Origin: Lysobacterales bacterium
Lineage (GTDB): Bacteria > Pseudomonadota > Gammaproteobacteria > Xanthomonadales > Rhodanobacteraceae
Direction of reading: 5' to 3'
DNA: 64,000 nt
Assembly (NCBI GenBank): GCA_016721015.1
Contig: JADKJL010000011.1
Span: forward strand, 186,001-250,000
Below the pieces are notes generated by a model, which ran no database searches, was not told the origin of the DNA, and saw nothing but the letters and a program-made list of their open reading frames with translations. Positions 16,691 to 25,114 of the stretch are shown piece after piece. Each line of letters opens with the position of its first letter. Within the stretch, counting starts at the first letter, position 1. A program made the translations under genes and the position numbers.

Positions 16691-19171
16691 TCAGGTCCCG
16701 TGTCGCAGTACCAGCATCGGGGGAGTCCCTGCGATTCGGCGCGTCCCCGCCAGGCCAGCGAGCATGACGATGATCGCCGAGGCAAGTGCGACCAGGCCCA
16801 GTTGTAGCAAAGGGGGGGCATACTCGGCCATGCGGAAGACGTTGCGGGCGAGGGCGATGCCGGTACCGGCCGCACCGGCCGCGGCGACGAGCCCGGCCAG
16901 CAGGCCGAGTACGGCGAATTCTCCGAGTACCGCCGCATTCAACTGGCCACTGTTGGCTCCGAGCGTTCGCAGCAGGGCGATTTCGAAGCGACGCTCCTCG
17001 GCAGTGGCGGCGAGCGCGGCGAGCAGTACCAGAATTCCTGCGGCCAGGCTGAAGCCGAGCACCCAGGTCACCGCCGCCGAGACCCGGCCGATGATGTCGC
17101 GCACGCGATCGAGTATCGAATTCACGTCGATCAACGACAGGTTTGGCATCGCCCGCGAAAGGTCGGAAAGTGCCTTGTCCGCAGGCAGATGGAAACTCGA
17201 TATCAGGCTGTGGGGAAGACTCTCTCCGTGCACCTGATCGAGCATCATGAAGAAATTGACCCGGAACGAATCCCAGTCGACCTCGCGCACGCTGGTCACG
17301 GTCGCGGTGATCTCCTGCTCGGCGAAACGCAGGGTGATGGTGTCGCCAAGGCCGAGATGAAACAGGTCGATCCAGCTCTTGTCGACGGATACTTCGGCGC
17401 CTTTTGACTCGGCCCCCGGCCAGCGGCCATCGATGACCCGGTTGGACGGAGGCAGATCGGCACTCCAGGACACGCGCACCTCACCTTCGACAAAGTTGCC
17501 CGCGCGCGAATCCGGCTCGAAATCGGATGGCCGTACGTTCTTGCCATTGATCGCGACGAGCTTGCCGGCCGCCAGTGGCAGCAGGCTCAGGTTGTCGGCG
17601 CCGAGTGCCTGCAGGCGCTGGTCAAACTCCGCGCGCTGGTCGGACTGCAGGTTGAGGACGAAGTAATTCGGCGTGTCGGGCGGAAGATCGGCACGCCAGC
17701 GATCAAGCAGGGAAGGGCCGATCACCGCGAGCAGATCGAGAGCGGTCAGGCTGAGGGCCAGCGCACCGACCTGGATCAAGGTCAGGCCGCGACGCCGGTT
17801 GAGGTTGGCCAGTCCAAACCGCAGCGCGCCGGGAAGCCTGCGCGAAATCGCGCGCAAGCCCTTGAGCATGATGACGGTGACAATCCACGTGGCCACGGCG
17901 ACGGCACCCAGGCCGGCAGCGAGGACACCAGCCAGCTGGGTCGACCCACTCTCCAGCAGGACGAGCAGGCCACCAACCGCAAACGGCAGCAGATACAACG
18001 CATCAAACCGGCGCAGGCGTGTCTGCAGGTCGCGCCTGAACACGCGCATCGGTTCGACATCGCGCAAGCGCATCAGTGGCGGCAGGGCAAAGCCGAACAG
18101 CACAGCCAGTCCGACCACGAATGCCGAGCCCGCGGGGGCCAATGGGACGGTGCCCGACGTGGCGCCCAGCAACTCACGGGCGAACACAAAGGCGATTTCT
18201 TGCATGCCCAGTCCAAGCAGTGCGCCGAGAATGCAGGCGGGTACGGCGAGCAGGAGCAACTCGAAACCCAGTCCAAGGACGATTTCATTGCGGCTTGCAC
18301 CGAGACAGCGAAGCACCGCGACCTCTTCGGTCTTGCGGCGAGCGAAACGCTGGGCGGCGAGCGCGACCGCGATGCCAGCCAGCAGGGCGGCAAGCAAGGC
18401 GGCGAGGCGCAGGAAGTTTTCGCCACGCTCGAACGAATTGCGCAAGTTGGCCTGGGCCTCGGCGACCGTGATCAGGCGTGCACTCGCCGGAAGGTTGGCC
18501 CTGGCCCAGCTGGCATAGTCTCCGACCGCGTCCAGCGGGCCCGCCACCAGGATGCGAAAGCTCGCCCGGCTGCCGGTGCCGAGCAATCCGCTGGCCTCGG
18601 CATCCACCGTATTCATCAACACGGTTGGGGCGAACTGGAATACCGGGCCACCCGGCGCGCTGACGATCTCGCCCATGATCTGAAGATCGCGCCCGCCAAT
18701 CTGCAGGTGGTCGCCGACGCTGCGCCCGAGCGTATTCAGAACGGCGCGATCCGCATAGGCCTGCCCGGATGCGGGCGCCGGTGCGCTGCGCTGGATTCCA
18801 GCCGCATCCTTGACCAGCAGTGCGCCACGCAGAGGATAACTGTCATCGACCGAGCGCACTTCGCTGAACTGGCTCTTGTCGCCGGCAAAGACGACGCTTG
18901 AAAACTCCACGCTGCGGCTGCTGGACAAGCCCAGCTCGGCCGCTTTCGAAGAGAATGATTCGGGCAGTGGCGTGCGCCGCGCAACGACCCCAAGATCGCC
19001 GCCGAGCAATTCGGTGGCCGAGGCGAGGATCGCCCCCTCGACACGCGAGGCCAGGGTACCCACCGCAGTCAAGGCGGCGACGGCAAGAACCAGGGCGGCA
19101 GCCAGGGTCGCCAGTTCACCATGGCGGAATTCCCGCCGCAGGCTGCGTGCGGCGAAGACCAGCGGGTTCAT
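16691..19171 (-). CDS. ybbP: ABC exporter permease, FtsX/MacB-type (YbbP-like)
   Basis: An 826-residue permease. An N-terminal membrane helix (about 20-40) is followed by a periplasmic MacB-type core domain, then a cluster of helices at ~250-480 and another core-plus-FtsX block with final helices at ~690-815 (ITWVLG to MLAGLAGTRR). This duplicated FtsX layout is the YbbP plan. Its start overlaps the YbbA-like ATPase gene by 4 bp. In E. coli the ybbA-ybbP pair also lies next to tesA. The exported substrate is not established. Confidence 0.9.
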   Translation of the reverse strand: MNPLVFAARSLRREFRHGELATLAAALVLAVAALTAVGTLASRVEGAILASATELLGGDLGVVARRTPLPESFSSKAAELGLSSSRSVEFSSVVFAGDKSQFSEVRSVDDSYPLRGALLVKDAAGIQRSAPAPASGQAYADRAVLNTLGRSVGDHLQIGGRDLQIMGEIVSAPGGPVFQFAPTVLMNTVDAEASGLLGTGSRASFRILVAGPLDAVGDYASWARANLPASARLITVAEAQANLRNSFERGENFLRLAALLAALLAGIAVALAAQRFARRKTEEVAVLRCLGASRNEIVLGLGFELLLLAVPACILGALLGLGMQEIAFVFARELLGATSGTVPLAPAGSAFVVGLAVLFGFALPPLMRLRDVEPMRVFRRDLQTRLRRFDALYLLPFAVGGLLVLLESGSTQLAGVLAAGLGAVAVATWIVTVIMLKGLRAISRRLPGALRFGLANLNRRRGLTLIQVGALALSLTALDLLAVIGPSLLDRWRADLPPDTPNYFVLNLQSDQRAEFDQRLQALGADNLSLLPLAAGKLVAINGKNVRPSDFEPDSRAGNFVEGEVRVSWSADLPPSNRVIDGRWPGAESKGAEVSVDKSWIDLFHLGLGDTITLRFAEQEITATVTSVREVDWDSFRVNFFMMLDQVHGESLPHSLISSFHLPADKALSDLSRAMPNLSLIDVNSILDRVRDIIGRVSAAVTWVLGFSLAAGILVLLAALAATAEERRFEIALLRTLGANSGQLNAAVLGEFAVLGLLAGLVAAAGAAGTGIALARNVFRMAEYAPPLLQLGLVALASAIIVMLAGLAGTRRIAGTPPMLVLRHGT

Positions 19172-19857
19172 GCGTCGTCCTCGACGACCCGCCCGTCGCG
19201 CAAGCGCAGCAAGCGTGCGCAGCGCGCGGCGAGATCGAGATCGTGGCTGACCAGAACCAGGGTGGTTGCGTGTTCACGATTCAGGGCGAACAGCAGATCG
19301 CTGACCGCCGCACCGGTGCGCTGGTCGAGATTGCCGGTCGGTTCGTCGGCAAACAGCAGTTGCGGCCCGTGGACAAACGCGCGGGCAAGCGCGACGCGTT
19401 GCTGCTCGCCGCCGGACAACTGGTGCGGATAGTGGTGCAGTCGTTTGCCCAGACCGACATCGGCGAGCACGCTGGCGGCGCGCTGGCGCGCATCGCGGCG
19501 GCCCTCGAGTTCGAGCGGAAGCATGACGTTCTCTTCTGCATTCAAGGCGGGCAGCAAGTGGAATGACTGGAACACGAAGCCGACCAAGCGACGGCGCACG
19601 CGCGCACGGGCCTCCTCGTCGAGGCGATCCAGGGGCTCGCCGGCGAGCGTGACGCTGCCGCTGGTCGGTCGATCGAGACCTGCAAGCAGGCCAAGCAGGG
19701 TGGTCTTGCCCGAGCCGGATGCGCCGACGATGGCGAGACTCGCCCCACGCTCGACGCTGAGGCTGACCTCATCGAGGATCAGCAGCCGGCCATCGGGGCC
19801 ATCGACGGCTTTGCTAAGCTTCTCGGCACTGAGCACCGTTGTGGAATCGATTTTCAT
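19168..19857 (-). CDS. ybbA: ABC transporter ATPase (YbbA-like)
   Basis: A 229-residue LolD/YbbA-type ATPase with Walker A GASGSGKTT, Q-loop VFQSFHLLPALNAEENV, signature LSGGEQQRVALARA, Walker B LLFADEPTGNLD and an H-loop in LVLVSHD. I chose the ATG at 19857 because AGGA lies 8 nt upstream on the minus strand. An ATG three codons earlier (19866) has no spacing for a ribosome site. The start codon overlaps that of the divergent tesA by two bases. It pairs with the overlapping permease gene. Confidence 0.92.
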   Translation of the reverse strand: MKIDSTTVLSAEKLSKAVDGPDGRLLILDEVSLSVERGASLAIVGASGSGKTTLLGLLAGLDRPTSGSVTLAGEPLDRLDEEARARVRRRLVGFVFQSFHLLPALNAEENVMLPLELEGRRDARQRAASVLADVGLGKRLHHYPHQLSGGEQQRVALARAFVHGPQLLFADEPTGNLDQRTGAAVSDLLFALNREHATTLVLVSHDLDLAARCARLLRLRDGRVVEDDA

Positions 19858-20491
19858 GCTGCGCATCCTGTTTCTGTTTCTGTTGCTGGCCGTGCAAACG
19901 TCATCATTGCAGGCCAGTGAATCCGCGCACCCGGTTCTGGTGCTCGGCGATTCGCTGTCCGCCGCCTATGGAATCCAGGCGGATTCCGGCTGGGTCAATC
20001 TGTTGCGTGCGCGCCTCGGGCAATCCAGCCCGGCGCGCGATGTCGTCAATGCCTCGATCAGCGGTGAAACCACGTCAGGTGGTCTCGCCCGCATTGAAAA
20101 ATTGCTGGCTGAGCACAAACCCGCCCTGGTCCTCGTCGAACTGGGTGCGAATGACGCCCTGCGCGGTCTGCCGCTGAGCACGCCGAAACAGAATCTCGCG
20201 CGCATCATTGGCTTGGCAAAGGACTCCGGTGCAGCGGTGCTGCTGATCGGGACGGAGATCCCGACCAACTACGGACCCCAGTACCGGGATGGCCTGCGCG
20301 ACATGTATCGGGGTCTGGCATCGGAATTCAACGTGCCATTGGTCCCGTTCTTGCTCGACGGTGTTGCTCTTGACGACAAACTGATGCAGCCCGACGGCCT
20401 GCATCCGACCGCAGCGGCGCAGCCGAGGGTGCTCAAGAATGTGTGGCCTGAATTGCAGAAGGCGTTGGTAGGGAAGCCGGGAGCGGGATAG
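19856..20491 (+). CDS. tesA: Periplasmic GDSL arylesterase/thioesterase (TesA)
   Basis: A 211-residue protein with a signal peptide (LRILFLFLLLAVQTSSLQA), the GDSL block VLVLGDSLSAAYGI with the nucleophile Ser, the GAND block ELGANDALRGLP, and the C-terminal catalytic DGLHPTAAAQ. These are the four SGNH elements of multifunctional acyl-CoA thioesterase I/arylesterase, which acts in the periplasm. The ATG at 19856 keeps the signal peptide. Longer in-frame starts lie inside ybbA on the other strand and were rejected. The divergent ybbA-ybbP neighbours match E. coli. Confidence 0.92.
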   Translation: MLRILFLFLLLAVQTSSLQASESAHPVLVLGDSLSAAYGIQADSGWVNLLRARLGQSSPARDVVNASISGETTSGGLARIEKLLAEHKPALVLVELGANDALRGLPLSTPKQNLARIIGLAKDSGAAVLLIGTEIPTNYGPQYRDGLRDMYRGLASEFNVPLVPFLLDGVALDDKLMQPDGLHPTAAAQPRVLKNVWPELQKALVGKPGAG

Positions 20492-20502
20492 TCGGGTTGG
20501 AC

Positions 20503-20572
20503 GTGGGAGCGACTTCAGTCGCGATGTCGATGTCACGAGTTGCGAAAGCATCGCGACTGAAGTCGCTCCCAC
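20503..20572. repeat. REP-like palindrome, perfect 24-bp arms
   Basis: The 24 bases at 20503-20526 (starting GTGGGAGCGACTTCAGTCGC) are exactly inverted at 20549-20572, with a 22-nt spacer. It lies between the tesA stop and the end of the convergent regA-like gene. A relative occurs at 46184-46257 and a single arm at 28673-28697. The repeat core resembles REP-type sequences common in Xanthomonadales and Pseudomonas. It may fold as a mRNA end-stabilising hairpin for both genes. Confidence 0.9.
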
Positions 20573-20616
20573 AAGTCAGCGAGAAGCCGCTTTCCCGATT
20601 CACCACTCCCAGCATC

Positions 20617-21180
20617 TCACCGAGTGGGCGTTTCACGCACCGGTCGTTTGGCCAACTTGCGTTGCAAGGTACGCCGGTGCAGGCCGAGGCGGCGTGCCGC
20701 TTCGGAGATGTTGCCCTCGCATTCGTTGAGTACGCGCTGGATGTGTTCCCACTCCAGGCGTTTCAGCGGGGGCGGTGCATCGGGCAGATTGTTGGTTGAG
20801 GCATGTGCTGTGCCGGGCTGGCCGATCAGGGCCTGGGCCACCTGATCGGCGTCAACCGGCTTGGCCAGGTAGTCGTGGGCACCGCGCTTGATCGCCTCGA
20901 CCGCGGTCGCGATTGAGGCGTAGCCGGTCAACAGCAGGATGCGCACGCCGGGTCGCGCCGCGTTGAGGCGCGGGATCAAGGCCAGGCCGCTTTCGCTGCC
21001 GAGCTTGAGATCGAGCACGATGTAGTTCGGCTGAAAATCGATGCAGCGGGTCAGCGCTTCGGCTCCATCCTTTGCCGAATTCACATCGAATCCGCGCGCG
21101 CCCAGTGCGCGACCAAGAACATGGACGAAGACCTCATCGTCGTCGATCAGCAGCACGCGGCCGGTTTTTTCATCATTCAT
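20617..21180 (-). CDS. regA: Redox response regulator, RegA/PrrA/ActR family
   Basis: A 187-residue protein with a receiver domain (about 8-120). Acidic pocket residues are in VLLIDDDEV, the phospho-acceptor Asp in YIVLDLKLG, the switch Thr in LLLTGYAS and the Lys in YLAKPVD. After a Pro-rich linker comes a Fis-type helix-turn-helix, GNISEAARRLGLHRRTLQRKL, which is highly characteristic of RegA-family regulators. The ATG at 21180 lies within the 3' end of the histidine kinase gene. A much longer in-frame extension upstream is antisense-like and was rejected. Phosphorylated by the partner kinase, it would control redox- or respiration-linked genes. Confidence 0.9.
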   Translation of the reverse strand: MNDEKTGRVLLIDDDEVFVHVLGRALGARGFDVNSAKDGAEALTRCIDFQPNYIVLDLKLGSESGLALIPRLNAARPGVRILLLTGYASIATAVEAIKRGAHDYLAKPVDADQVAQALIGQPGTAHASTNNLPDAPPPLKRLEWEHIQRVLNECEGNISEAARRLGLHRRTLQRKLAKRPVRETPTR

Positions 21181-22486
21181 GGGGTGGATTGTCCAGCCTA
21201 GCGAGTGGCAGACGCAAACACTGGCACGTGCCACCGCCGTCGGCGGCCTCGGCGTTGAGCGTTCCGCCGAAGCGTTCCGCCGTTGCATTGGCCAGCGCCA
21301 GGCCCAGTCCGAGGCCATTGCGTTTGGTTGACTGGAAGCCGAATCCGCCATTTGGCCGGGATGCGGCACGCATTCCCCGGCCGTGGTCGCGAACCCGTAT
21401 TTCGAGGGTGTCCTGATCGGCACGGGTGCTCATCTCGACGCGCGCATCACCATTTGCGAGTGAGGCATCGGCGGCATTGTTGAGCAGGTTGACGATGGCG
21501 TGGTGCAACGCCGGGACTACCGCGATTCGGCGCGCGCCGACCGCATCGTCGATGGTGAAACGGGCTTCCGCTTCCGGCCGCAGCAAGTTGAACGAATCGC
21601 GTGTCGCCGCACAAAGCTCGCCGACACTGATCCATTCGACAATGCCGGCCAACTGGTTGCTGCCGACCTTGACCAGTTCACGCAGGATGTCGCGGCAACG
21701 ATCGGCCTGACCGATCAGGATCTGGAAGTCCGCTTTCAGGGTCTCGCTGCCGGCGTGTTCGCGGGTGAGCTCGCCGAGCAGGGTACGGATCGTCGAGAGC
21801 GGCGTATTCAACTCATGTGCGGTGCTCGCTGCCTGCGTCGCGATGGCGAGGATGCCTTCGTCACGCAGGGCGCGCACGCGCTCGAGCTCGGCTTCGGCCT
21901 GCTTGGCACGCAAGGCGCGAGCGAGTCGGGCAATGAAGAAGCCGAGCATCCCGGCCGTGATCGCAAAGCTGATCGCCATGCCGGTCAAATGAAGGTTGAA
22001 GAACAGGCCGCTGCTGCCCGCATCGCTGACTTCCGGCAGCGGAACGAAAAATCGCATAAGCAGCAGGTAGGTGACAACGGCGAGGATGGCGACTGCCACC
22101 ACCGAGCGGAGCGGCAATGCGGTGGCGGCCAGCGTGATCGGCATCACCAGCAAGGAGACAAACGGGTTGCTTGCGCCGCCGGTCAGGTACAGCAGGTAGC
22201 CCAGGACGAGCGTGTCGATCGCAATATGGGCGACCGGCTCCCAGCCTGCGATTCTCGATTTGAGACGCAGGCGCCAGAACACCACGATGTTGAACAGACC
22301 GAGCACGGCAATCGCCGAAAGCAATCGGCCCACCGGTATCGGCAGTCCGAGCATCTGGGCCACGAATGCGATCGTGACGAGCTGGCCACCCACTGCGCAA
22401 AGCCGCAGCCACGCCAGGGTTGCGACGAGCTGGCGTGGGCCATGGGGCCAGGATCGGCCAGCCTGGTTAGACATCAAAAGGGTCAC
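21173..22486 (-). CDS. regB: Redox-sensing histidine kinase, RegB/PrrB family
   Basis: A 437-residue kinase with six N-terminal membrane helices. It contains GGASNPF, which fits the GGxxNPF ubiquinone-binding motif of RegB. The H-box is ASTAHELNTPLSTI, followed by ADRCRDIL, whose Cys corresponds in position to the redox-active Cys of RegB. N-, G1- and G2-type ATP-binding motifs follow (NLLNNAADAS, RDHGRGM, GLGLGLALA). It overlaps the regA-like gene by 8 bp. The start could be GTG 22486 or ATG 22474; neither has a clear ribosome site. It should sense the quinone pool and redox state. Confidence 0.9.
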   Translation of the reverse strand: MTLLMSNQAGRSWPHGPRQLVATLAWLRLCAVGGQLVTIAFVAQMLGLPIPVGRLLSAIAVLGLFNIVVFWRLRLKSRIAGWEPVAHIAIDTLVLGYLLYLTGGASNPFVSLLVMPITLAATALPLRSVVAVAILAVVTYLLLMRFFVPLPEVSDAGSSGLFFNLHLTGMAISFAITAGMLGFFIARLARALRAKQAEAELERVRALRDEGILAIATQAASTAHELNTPLSTIRTLLGELTREHAGSETLKADFQILIGQADRCRDILRELVKVGSNQLAGIVEWISVGELCAATRDSFNLLRPEAEARFTIDDAVGARRIAVVPALHHAIVNLLNNAADASLANGDARVEMSTRADQDTLEIRVRDHGRGMRAASRPNGGFGFQSTKRNGLGLGLALANATAERFGGTLNAEAADGGGTCQCLRLPLARLDNPPHE

Positions 22487-22679
22487 CGCGTGCTCGATTG
22501 CCGTTCGTCGGCCAGCATATCAGGCCACCGGCCCTGACAATGTCACGCGCCCATGCTCGGCTCCTGAATGCGCGTCGCTCGTTCGGGTGGCGCGGCAGCC
22601 GGGCCTGACCTCAATTGCGGCAAGCCACGTGAACCCCCTTGTTGCGACCAGTGCGCGTAATCAAGAAAATCGCAGGCTG

Positions 22680-22850
22680 CTAGAAAATCGCTATGCCGAG
22701 CACCAGTCCGAGCAAGGCCAGCACCAGGAGCACCAGGAAAATCCCGAAGATGACCTTGGCGATACCGGCGCTCGCACCGGACACTCCGGTGAAGCCGAGG
22801 GCGCCGGCGATCAGCGAGATGACTGCGAATATCAGGGCCAGTTTAAGCAT
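22680..22850 (-). CDS. Small two-helix membrane protein, DUF1328 family
   Basis: A 56-residue protein beginning MLKLALIFAVISLIAGALGF with the family's GVSGASAGIAKVIFGIFLVL. This is the DUF1328/YtjA pattern of small envelope proteins. The ATG at 22850 has GGAGG 8 nt upstream on the minus strand, which decides against a GTG at 22865. Flanks 22487-22679 and 22851-23125 hold no other gene I can support. Function is unknown; family members are often linked to envelope or general stress, which is not visible here. Confidence 0.88.
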   Translation of the reverse strand: MLKLALIFAVISLIAGALGFTGVSGASAGIAKVIFGIFLVLLVLALLGLVLGIAIF

Positions 22851-23125
22851 TGCTTTTTCCTCCACTATCGGGCCGCATCGCTGCGTTCGCCCGTTGATTC
22901 ATTCCACGAATCAACATGGTGGCACGCTAATGTCGATATTCAGGCGTTTTGTCGCCAGTCATTCAGCCGGCAGCGGGAAAAATCCCTTCACGCAAACCCG
23001 CGGCCATCGTGGCATGCAACGGCAAGAGTCCATTAGTATATTAAGAAACGTGAGGCCATGAGGGGAACAGAGCGAGGTGTGCGAGCGCGCCTTCAGATGC
23101 CATGCGCTGACGGTCATTTCATCGA

Positions 23126-23797
23126 TCAGGATTCCGACCCGGGCAGAGGCCGCGAGACCGGATCGACAAGCTGCAAACGTCGAATTGCCTCGCACACGAG
23201 CAGGGCCATGCAGGCAGCAATCAGGGCCGATGCCGCAACATCCGAAAGGAAGTGCTTGCTCATGACCATGCGCGCGCTGATCGCGAACAGTGGAACCGCG
23301 AGCAGGCCGGCGCGTTGCCATGCGCGCGGTGCTGCCGCAGCGAGCGGCAGGAACAGCCCGAAATAAAATGAGCTGTGGCCAGACGGGAATGAGCCGCCGC
23401 CGACAAACCAGATCGAAGACAGTTCTCCGCTTTCAATCCACTGCAGCGGACGCAGCCTGCCAAATGCACCCTTGCCGAGCATCATCATGCCGATTGTCGC
23501 CGCCTGGACGATGCCGGCACCGAGGATTGCAAGCGCGAGCTTTTGCCGCTGCCTTGCACTTCGCGCAATCAGCAGGAGAATCAGACCCGTGCAGATCGTC
23601 ACGATGGATGCCAGCCAGTACGAAACGTGGATGCCGAATATCACGTCGAGGGCGTCGAGCCCGTGCACGAACATGGGTGCATTGTCGACAGCGCTGCCTT
23701 GAATCCAGTGCACGATCGGGATGTCGAGCACAAGCAGCCCGGCGAACATGCAGGTCGCTGCGATGAAGGCACTGGCCAACAGGAAACGTCTGCTCAT
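23126..23797 (-). CDS. PAP2-type membrane phosphatase
   Basis: A 223-residue protein with about six membrane helices and the three PAP2 active-site motifs: KGAFGRLRP (motif 1, KX6RP), FPSGHSS (motif 2) and SARMVMSKHFLSD (motif 3, SRX5HX3D-type). It probably removes a phosphate from a lipid phosphate such as undecaprenyl pyrophosphate or phosphatidic acid at the periplasmic face. It is divergent from dgkA, whose product makes phosphatidic acid, so the two may be functionally opposed. The ATG at 23797 gives the expected start. Confidence 0.88.
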   Translation of the reverse strand: MSRRFLLASAFIAATCMFAGLLVLDIPIVHWIQGSAVDNAPMFVHGLDALDVIFGIHVSYWLASIVTICTGLILLLIARSARQRQKLALAILGAGIVQAATIGMMMLGKGAFGRLRPLQWIESGELSSIWFVGGGSFPSGHSSFYFGLFLPLAAAAPRAWQRAGLLAVPLFAISARMVMSKHFLSDVAASALIAACMALLVCEAIRRLQLVDPVSRPLPGSES

Positions 23798-23915
23798 CGA
23801 AACTCCGGGTCAGGCGATTGTCCGGGACAGGAGCCTGGGCGGGCTTTCACGGTCGGGGACAGAGCGGCTTTATGGCATCATACCGCGCTGGATTTCCAGT
23901 CCCTCGAGTTGATGC

Positions 23916-24287
23916 ATGCCCAGTACCGAACCCCGCGGGCCTCGCCAGATAGCTCGCGCCCTGATCTGGTCCTACAAGGGACTGCGGGCCGCCTGGACCC
24001 ATGAGGCATCGTTTCGACTGGAAGGCTATCTGTCCGTGATCTTCTTCCCGCTGGGCTTGTGGCTGGGCAATGGCGGCGTGGAAAAGGCAGTGCTCTGCGG
24101 AAGTCTGTTTCTCGTCCTCTCGGCTGAGTTGCTCAATTCCGCCATCGAGGCCGTGGTCGACAAGGTCAGTCCGGAATTCCATGAGCTCGCCGGGCGTGCC
24201 AAGGACATGGGTTCGGCGGCGGTGTTCATGCTCATGCTCAATGTCATGCTGTGCTGGGGCCTGGTGCTCTGGCAACGGTTTTCATGA
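23916..24287 (+). CDS. dgkA: Diacylglycerol kinase
   Basis: A 123-residue three-helix membrane protein with the DgkA signature AELLNSAIEAVVDKVSPEFHELAGRAKDMGSAAV (active-site Glu, Asn and Asp residues kept) and the N-terminal SYKGLRAAWTHEASFRLE. It phosphorylates diacylglycerol to phosphatidic acid in the inner membrane, recycling diacylglycerol released by periplasmic glucan or LPS modification. It is 17 bp upstream of the TerC-like gene and probably co-transcribed with it. Confidence 0.93.
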   Translation: MPSTEPRGPRQIARALIWSYKGLRAAWTHEASFRLEGYLSVIFFPLGLWLGNGGVEKAVLCGSLFLVLSAELLNSAIEAVVDKVSPEFHELAGRAKDMGSAAVFMLMLNVMLCWGLVLWQRFS

Positions 24288-24304
24288 ACAACGGCATCGA
24301 CTGA

Positions 24305-25033
24305 ATGCTGGAGCTTATCGCTGATCCCCAGTTCTGGGTGGCCCTGTTCACCCTGGCCGCACTGGAAATCGTCCTTGGCGTCGACAACCTGGTTTTCGTA
24401 TCGATCGCGGTCAGCCGGCTGGCTCCGGAGCAACGTCCGCTTGCTCGAAAGGTGGGCCTTGGACTGGCCTGCCTGACCCGCATCGCGCTGCTGCTGTTCC
24501 TCTCGTTTCTGGCCGGACTCGACGACAATCGCCTCGGCCTGTTCAGCATCTTCGATCAAGTCATTTCCCTGCGTGACCTGATTCTCATCGGTGGCGGCCT
24601 GTTCCTGCTGGTCAAGGCTGTCATGGAAATCCACCAGGAGCTGGAGGGTGCGCGCGGCGATGATACGGAAGGTCGCGTGTTTGCATCGTTTGTCTATGTG
24701 ATCGTGCAGATCGCTGTCATCGACATCGTGTTCTCGCTCGATTCGGTGATTACCGCGATCGGCATGGTCAACGACATCGTGGTCATGGTCGCGGCGATCA
24801 TTCTTGCCGTGGCGGTGATGATCTTCGCTTCGAATCCGGTTGGCGATTTCATCGACCGGCACCCGACCTTGCGCATGCTCGCGTTGGCATTCCTGATCCT
24901 GGTCGGCGTCGTGCTGATTGCCGATGGTCTGGAGTTCCATATCCCGCGCGGCTATGTCTATTTCGCCATGGGGTTCTCCATTGGCGTCGAGGCACTCAAT
25001 CTCTGGGCACGCCGCCGCAGCAAGGGCAAGTGA
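24305..25033 (+). CDS. TerC-family integral membrane protein
   Basis: A 242-residue protein with about seven membrane helices. It carries the family's acidic membrane motifs LEIVLGVDNLVFVS and IDIVFSLDSVITAIGM. These Glu/Asp residues in helices mark TerC/Alx-type proteins, which are associated with manganese export and metal handling in characterised members. The ATG at 24305 overlaps nothing and is 17 bp after dgkA. Substrate is inferred from family only. Confidence 0.9.
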   Translation: MLELIADPQFWVALFTLAALEIVLGVDNLVFVSIAVSRLAPEQRPLARKVGLGLACLTRIALLLFLSFLAGLDDNRLGLFSIFDQVISLRDLILIGGGLFLLVKAVMEIHQELEGARGDDTEGRVFASFVYVIVQIAVIDIVFSLDSVITAIGMVNDIVVMVAAIILAVAVMIFASNPVGDFIDRHPTLRMLALAFLILVGVVLIADGLEFHIPRGYVYFAMGFSIGVEALNLWARRRSKGK

Positions 25034-25114
25034 GCCAATCTGCGGCGCCGATCAGCGGCTGCGGTGACTGAGCGGGTAGAATGCTGCGCTGCTTCTGCTG
25101 GTGGACCAGACAAC

